Positions 59,860 to 64,000 of a stretch of 64,000 nt of DNA are shown here, piece after piece. Below the pieces are notes generated by a model, which was not told where the DNA came from, did no database searches, and was given only the letters and a program-made list of their open reading frames with translations. The DNA is taken from positions 186,001 to 250,000 of the forward strand of contig NZ_JBALOV010000007.1 of assembly GCF_036965045.1 (NCBI RefSeq), in the 5' to 3' direction. The translations under genes and the position numbers were made by a program. The number at the start of each line of letters is the position of its first letter. The first letter of the stretch is position 1. Source of the DNA: Ferdinandcohnia sp036965045. GTDB lineage: Bacteria; Bacillota; Bacilli; Bacillales; Bacillaceae_L.

Positions 59860-60849
59860 ATGCCAACAGGTATGATTACAGTTCTAATTTTAGTTGCACT
59901 CGCTATTATTTTATTGGCAGTACTATTCACCTTTGTGCCAGTTGCACTTTGGATTTCAGCACTTGCTGCTGGTGTCCGTGTAAGTATCTTTACATTAATC
60001 GGGATGAGGTTACGTCGTGTTATCCCGAACCGAGTAATTATTCCATTAATTAAGGCTCAAAAAGCAGGATTACAACTTAGTACAAACCAATTGGAGAGTC
60101 ACTATTTAGCCGGTGGTAATGTCGACCGCGTTGTAAATGCTCTTATAGCTGCACAGCGTGCAAACATTGATTTAACATTTGAAAGAGCAGCTGCAATCGA
60201 CTTAGCTGGGCGTGACGTGTTAGAAGCTGTGCAAATGAGTGTTAACCCTAAGGTTATCGAAACCCCGTTTATTTCAGGTGTTGCGATGGATGGTATTGAA
60301 GTAAAAGCAAAAACTCGTATTACCGTTCGTGCCAATATTGATCGTTTAGTCGGAGGGGCAGGGGAAGAAACTGTTATTGCCCGTGTAGGTGAGGGGATTG
60401 TAAGTACAATCGGTTCTCAAACGGACCATAAAAAGGTTCTTGAAAATCCTGATATGATTTCTCAAACGGTTTTAGCAAAAGGGCTAGATGCAGGGACTGC
60501 ATTTGAAATCCTATCTATTGATATTGCAGATATTGATATCGGTAGAAACATAGGTGCCGTGCTTCAAACAGACCAAGCTGAGGCCGACAAGAAAATTGCC
60601 CAAGCGAAGGCTGAAGAACGCCGTGCAATGGCGGTTGCAAGTGAACAAGAGATGCGCGCTCGCGTAGAAGAAATGAAAGCGAAGGTTGTAGAGGCAGAGG
60701 CTGAAGTACCACTAGCTATGGCAGAAGCATTGCGATCAGGCAACCTTGGTGTACTTGATTACACAAACCTAAAAAATATTATGGCTGACACCGATATGAG
60801 AAATTCAATTGGTAAAAGCACACATGACGATGATGAAAATCAAAAATAA
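59860..60849 (+). CDS. floA: Flotillin-like protein FloA (YqfA)
   Basis: A lipid-raft scaffold protein at functional membrane microdomains. The 329 residues have a membrane-inserted hydrophobic N-terminus (about 5-45), the SPFH-like domain (IPNRVIIPLIKAQKAGL to IDIADIDIGRNIGAVLQTDQ) and a coiled coil (EADKKIAQAKAEERRAMAVA). GTAGGAGG precedes the ATG, and it lies just after nfeD. Confidence 0.96.
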   Translation: MPTGMITVLILVALAIILLAVLFTFVPVALWISALAAGVRVSIFTLIGMRLRRVIPNRVIIPLIKAQKAGLQLSTNQLESHYLAGGNVDRVVNALIAAQRANIDLTFERAAAIDLAGRDVLEAVQMSVNPKVIETPFISGVAMDGIEVKAKTRITVRANIDRLVGGAGEETVIARVGEGIVSTIGSQTDHKKVLENPDMISQTVLAKGLDAGTAFEILSIDIADIDIGRNIGAVLQTDQAEADKKIAQAKAEERRAMAVASEQEMRARVEEMKAKVVEAEAEVPLAMAEALRSGNLGVLDYTNLKNIMADTDMRNSIGKSTHDDDENQK

Positions 60850-60897
60850 TCATCATGAATAAACCTCAAACTCAAACGTTGAAAGGAGGTTTACACT

Positions 60898-61377
60898 TTG
60901 GATTCACTAATACAAAACTTAATTGAATTGGTTATGTCAAATGCCTGGATTCTGATTATCATTCTTGGTTTTGTCTTTAATACGTTTAAACGTTTTAATG
61001 CGGATGAAAAAGAGCCTACGCCCCAGATTCCATTGCCAAAGCAATTCAATCCGTTTAACCAAGAACGCAAAACTGAAAAAGAAGAATATCAGGTCGAAAC
61101 AAAGTATGATGATAATGAATTTGAATCTAAAGAAGGATCAGATACGCAAGTTCCTAATACATTTTATGAACGATATCAAGAGCTCCAACAAAAGGGAACT
61201 TATAATGAAACAACAACTGAGGAAGAACCAGCTCTAACTGTTATTAAACCTTCCCTAGCTACAAGGGAAAATAAGGCTGTCAAAGGCTTCTCGAAAAATA
61301 AGGTTGTTGAAGGGATTATTTGGTCTGAAATTCTTGGTCCGCCAAGAGCAAAAAGACCGTATCAAACCCGTCGTTAA
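60898..61377 (+). CDS. yqfB: YqfB-like membrane-anchored protein
   Basis: A 159-residue protein of unknown function, third in the nfeD-floA operon, as yqfB is in Bacillus subtilis. It has one N-terminal helix (NAWILIIILGFVFNTF at about 15-30), a low-complexity charged middle and a conserved C-terminus VVEGIIWSEILGPPRAKRPY. TTG 60898 follows AAGGAGG. The family call rests on position and the C-terminal block. Confidence 0.75.
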   Translation: MDSLIQNLIELVMSNAWILIIILGFVFNTFKRFNADEKEPTPQIPLPKQFNPFNQERKTEKEEYQVETKYDDNEFESKEGSDTQVPNTFYERYQELQQKGTYNETTTEEEPALTVIKPSLATRENKAVKGFSKNKVVEGIIWSEILGPPRAKRPYQTRR

Positions 61378-61420
61378 AAATGATTAACGGATAATACTCC
61401 TATATAATTAAATGTTCTAT

Positions 61421-61461
61421 GAACCTCCTTTCACTCATAAATATGAGTTGAAAGGGGGTTC
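61421..61461 (+). promoter_or_regulatory. Hairpin masking the yqfC ribosome binding site
   Basis: GAACCTCCTTTCACTCAT (61421-61438) pairs with ATGAGTTGAAAGGGGGTTC (61443-61461) with one bulge. The 3' arm contains the yqfC SD AAAGGGGG (61451-61458). It could also end yqfB transcripts (TTCTTTGTT follows). A TATAAT at 61403-61408 precedes it closely. Confidence 0.6.
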
Positions 61462-61467
61462 TTTGTT

Positions 61468-61752
61468 ATGCCTAAAAACCTAGGACTACGCATGAAAAGA
61501 TGGATTACAAACAAGATGGAACTTCCTGCTGATGTTATGATGGATCTTCCAAGAATCACTATGATTGGACAATTACATATTTACATAGAGAATCATCGAG
61601 GACTGTTAACATTTTCAGATAAAGAGGTGCGTCTTTTATTGAAACAAGGACAACTTCTAATTAAAGGAAAAGCATTTGTGATTAAAACGATTTTACCTGA
61701 AGAAATCATGCTCGAAGGAAAAATTGAACATGTGCAATATATTGAGAATTGA
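61468..61752 (+). CDS. yqfC: Sporulation protein YqfC
   Basis: A 94-residue YabP/YqfC-family sporulation protein made in the mother cell under sigma-E in Bacillus subtilis. The sequence MDLPRITMIGQLHIYIENHR and VRLLLKQGQLLIKGKAFVIK is typical. The SD AAAGGGGG is in the arm of a strong hairpin. yqfD follows. An 11-bp tandem duplication spans its stop codon. Confidence 0.92.
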   Translation: MPKNLGLRMKRWITNKMELPADVMMDLPRITMIGQLHIYIENHRGLLTFSDKEVRLLLKQGQLLIKGKAFVIKTILPEEIMLEGKIEHVQYIEN

Positions 61753-61767
61753 TTCAGAATTGATTCA
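61746..61767. repeat. 11-bp exact tandem duplication at the yqfC stop
   Basis: GAATTGATTCA occurs twice in immediate succession (61746-61756, 61757-61767); the first copy holds the TGA stop. Confidence 0.85.
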
Positions 61768-61781
61768 CTAGGGGGATAAGC

Positions 61782-62969
61782 ATGAAAAACCATTGGATGC
61801 ATTTTTTTAGTGGGAGTGTCAAAGTTATTATATCTGGAAAAGGGACAGAGCGATTTATAAATGAATGTGTAAGACGAGGGATTGTTGTCTGGGATGTGAA
61901 GAAGCCTGGTACCCATACCTTGAACTTCTCTATGTATTTGAAAGATATCAAGCTAATTCGGCAAGTCGTCCGTAAAAATGATTGTAAGCTCCGATTCATT
62001 GGGAAGAAAGGCTTACCATTTCTCGTCCAAAAGGCGTTTTACAATAGTGGATTTTTAATTGGTGCTATTTCGTTTTTAATCATCGTTACTTTATTATCGA
62101 ATATGGTCTGGGGTATAAAGGTAGAAGGGGCTAAACCGGAAACAGAGCACCGCATTATTCAAGAATTGAAAAAGCTTGGTGTAGAAAAAGGGAAGTTACA
62201 ATTTTTTATTGAAGATAATGAATCGCTGCAAAGACATCTAGAAGATGCCATTAACGATATTACATGGATTGGTGTGGAATTAAATGGGACGACCTATCAT
62301 TTCGAGGTTGTTGAAAAGAACCAGCCTGAGCCTCCAGAACAGTATAGTCCAAGACATCTGGTGGCGAATAAAAAAGCCATTATTAAAAAACTAATTGTCG
62401 AAGAAGGAAAGCCAGTTGTGGCTGAAAATGATTTTGTTAAAAAAGGCGATCTTTTAGTTACGGGTAAAATTGGAAAAGAGGGAGAAGAAGTCTATGTACC
62501 TGCACGTGGAAAAATTTTTGGCGAAACTTGGTACAAGTCTGAAGTAAAGGTAGATATTACAACGAAATTTGATGTGCTGACTGGGGAAAATAAAATAAAA
62601 CATTATATTTCGTTAGGTAATTTACGTATTCCAATTTGGGGATTTGGCAAAATTGAATATAAGGAATATCAAACAGAATTAGATGAAAGACATATCAAGT
62701 TTTTTAATTGGGAACTTCCAGTCGCGTATGAAAAAGAGACAATTAGGGAAAGTGAAAAAATCACCAGAACGTATAGCACAAATCAAGCCATAGAGGTAGC
62801 AAAAGAGATCGGAAGAAACCAATTAGAACAACAATTAGATAGTGATGCTGAAATTATAGAAGAAAAAGTTTTGCGTCAATCCATTAACAATGGTAAAGTA
62901 AAATTGGAAATAAAATATAATGTTATTGAGAATATCGTTACAACGATACCATTAGTTCAAGGAGACTAA
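61782..62969 (+). CDS. yqfD: Sporulation protein YqfD
   Basis: A 395-residue sporulation membrane protein with an N-terminal domain (RGIVVWDVKKPGTHTLNFSM), one membrane helix at about 90-108 (FLIGAISFLIIVTLLSNMVWG) and a large C-terminal extracytoplasmic domain with HLVANKKAIIKKLIVEEGKP. Needed for efficient sporulation in Bacillus subtilis; biochemical role unknown. TAGGGGGATAAG precedes the ATG. Confidence 0.94.
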   Translation: MKNHWMHFFSGSVKVIISGKGTERFINECVRRGIVVWDVKKPGTHTLNFSMYLKDIKLIRQVVRKNDCKLRFIGKKGLPFLVQKAFYNSGFLIGAISFLIIVTLLSNMVWGIKVEGAKPETEHRIIQELKKLGVEKGKLQFFIEDNESLQRHLEDAINDITWIGVELNGTTYHFEVVEKNQPEPPEQYSPRHLVANKKAIIKKLIVEEGKPVVAENDFVKKGDLLVTGKIGKEGEEVYVPARGKIFGETWYKSEVKVDITTKFDVLTGENKIKHYISLGNLRIPIWGFGKIEYKEYQTELDERHIKFFNWELPVAYEKETIRESEKITRTYSTNQAIEVAKEIGRNQLEQQLDSDAEIIEEKVLRQSINNGKVKLEIKYNVIENIVTTIPLVQGD

Positions 62970-62971
62970 GG

Positions 62972-63940
62972 ATGTCAGAAGATTTAGTAATGAGTAAACA
63001 TCAACTAGAAAATCCAAACGAGGCACTTGTTTTATTTGGAAATAATGATCTTCATCTAAAAAGGATTGAAGAAGAATTAAACGTTTCAATCATCACGAGA
63101 GGTGAAGCGCTTCACGTTTCGGGTGACCCAACAAGCGTTCAACTTGTTGAGGAAATTCTTGATAAGCTTCTGGGAGTAATTCGCAAGGGTATACGTGTGA
63201 GTGAACGTGATGTCATCTATTGTATTCAAATGGCCAAAAGCGGAAAACTGGATTCGTTTGAAGAATTATATGATGAAGAAATTACAAAAACGGCAAAAGG
63301 AAAATCCATTCGTGTGAAAACACACGGCCAACGTCAATATGTGGCAGCTATCAAACAGCATGATTTAGTTTTTGGAATTGGACCAGCAGGTACAGGAAAA
63401 ACCTATTTGGCCGTTGTTATGGCTGTTAACGCTTTAAAAAATGGTCAGGTTAAACGGATTATTCTAACTCGTCCGGCTGTTGAAGCTGGAGAGAGCCTAG
63501 GATTTTTACCAGGAGACTTAAAAGAAAAGGTTGACCCATATTTACGTCCTTTATATGATGGATTACATGATGTGCTTGGAGCCGAGCATACCGAACGATT
63601 AATGGAACGAGGCATAATTGAAATTGCCCCCTTAGCTTATATGAGAGGGAGAACACTTGATGATGCATTCGTCATTTTAGATGAAGCACAGAATACTACA
63701 TTGGCTCAAATGAAGATGTTTTTGACACGACTAGGTTTTGGCTCTAAAATGGTCATAACAGGAGATATCTCGCAAATCGATTTACCTAAAGGGGCAAAAT
63801 CGGGATTACATGAAGCCATAAATATTCTCAGGGATGTTTACGGTTCTGCGTTTATCTTCTTAGAACAGTCCGATGTTGTTCGTCATCCACTTGTAGTCCG
63901 CATTATTGAAGCGTATGAAAAGGCGGAAACTGATCAATAA
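62972..63940 (+). CDS. phoH: PhoH family ATPase
   Basis: A cytoplasmic P-loop ATPase of 322 residues, probably acting in RNA metabolism. It has an N-terminal KH-like part and the core GPAGTGKTYLAV (Walker A, near residue 136) and AFVILDEAQNTT (Walker B). AAGGAGACTAAGG precedes the ATG, two bases after yqfD. In Bacillus the downstream neighbours are yqfF and ybeY, outside this window. Confidence 0.96.
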   Translation: MSEDLVMSKHQLENPNEALVLFGNNDLHLKRIEEELNVSIITRGEALHVSGDPTSVQLVEEILDKLLGVIRKGIRVSERDVIYCIQMAKSGKLDSFEELYDEEITKTAKGKSIRVKTHGQRQYVAAIKQHDLVFGIGPAGTGKTYLAVVMAVNALKNGQVKRIILTRPAVEAGESLGFLPGDLKEKVDPYLRPLYDGLHDVLGAEHTERLMERGIIEIAPLAYMRGRTLDDAFVILDEAQNTTLAQMKMFLTRLGFGSKMVITGDISQIDLPKGAKSGLHEAINILRDVYGSAFIFLEQSDVVRHPLVVRIIEAYEKAETDQ

Positions 63941-63942
63941 GT

Positions 63943-63971
63943 AAAAGACCCATATGGAATGGGTCTTTTTT
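63943..63971 (+). terminator. Terminator after phoH
   Basis: AAAAGACCCAT and ATGGGTCTTTT form an 11-bp stem around ATGGA and end in T residues. Confidence 0.88.
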
Positions 63972-64000
63972 ACCATTAAAGGAACTGGTAAAATAATCCT

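Overview
The window comes from a low-GC, endospore-forming member of the Bacillaceae. Over almost its whole length the gene order follows the Bacillus subtilis yrr/yrh, yqe and yqf regions. Spore genes are spread through it: sigK, a gerABC-type germinant receptor operon, sda, gpr, spoIIP, yqfC and yqfD. Many start codons are TTG or GTG set by strong Shine-Dalgarno (SD) sites, as is usual for the group. I could not name the species from the sequence alone.

Layout. 1-17.8 kb: the 3' part of an AI-2E-type permease; a T-box riboswitch and alaS; yrzL-ruvX-yrzB; mltG; the tRNA wobble-uridine hydroxylation and methylation set trmR-trhP1-trhP2; udk; greA; pbpI; yrrS; then the methionine-to-cysteine operon yrrT-mtnN-mccA-mccB with yrhC. 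17.8-18.7 kb: a run of very small ORFs with strong SD sites, including a YrzI-family gene. 18.7-23.7 kb, minus strand: an uninterrupted sigK and a gerA/gerB/gerC operon with a 52-residue two-helix gene at its end that fits the D subunit. 23.8-27.4 kb: an M3 oligopeptidase, and divergent pssA and psd. 27.4-39.2 kb: sda (minus) facing a DnaA-box cluster, then yqeG-yqeH-aroE-yhbY-nadD-yqeK-rsfS-yqeM, comER, comEA-comEB-comEC, yqzM and holA. 39.2-40.7 kb: an ISL3-family insertion sequence. 40.7-64 kb: rpsT, gpr, spoIIP-yqxA, lepA-hemW, the CIRCE-controlled hrcA-grpE-dnaK-dnaJ-prmA-rsmE-mtaB operon, deoC, yqeW, rpsU-yqeY, nfeD-floA-yqfB behind a sigma-W-like promoter, and yqfC-yqfD-phoH.

Departed or broken features. 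comEC has an in-frame TAA at codon 694 of 789, inside the metallo-beta-lactamase domain. The ISL3 transposase has lost one base near its C-terminus. sigK carries no skin element. Several intergenic regions hold structured, non-coding repeat elements (6.36-6.48, 17.18-17.40, 26.22-26.43, 44.19-44.30 kb), with apparent short remnants near 33.03 and 40.72 kb. Two hairpins bury the SD sites of pbpI and yqfC.

I found no prophage, CRISPR array, rRNA or tRNA gene. The least explained material is the small-ORF cluster at 17.8-18.65 kb with its tandem hairpins, the modular repeat elements, and the DnaA-box cluster between sda and yqeG.
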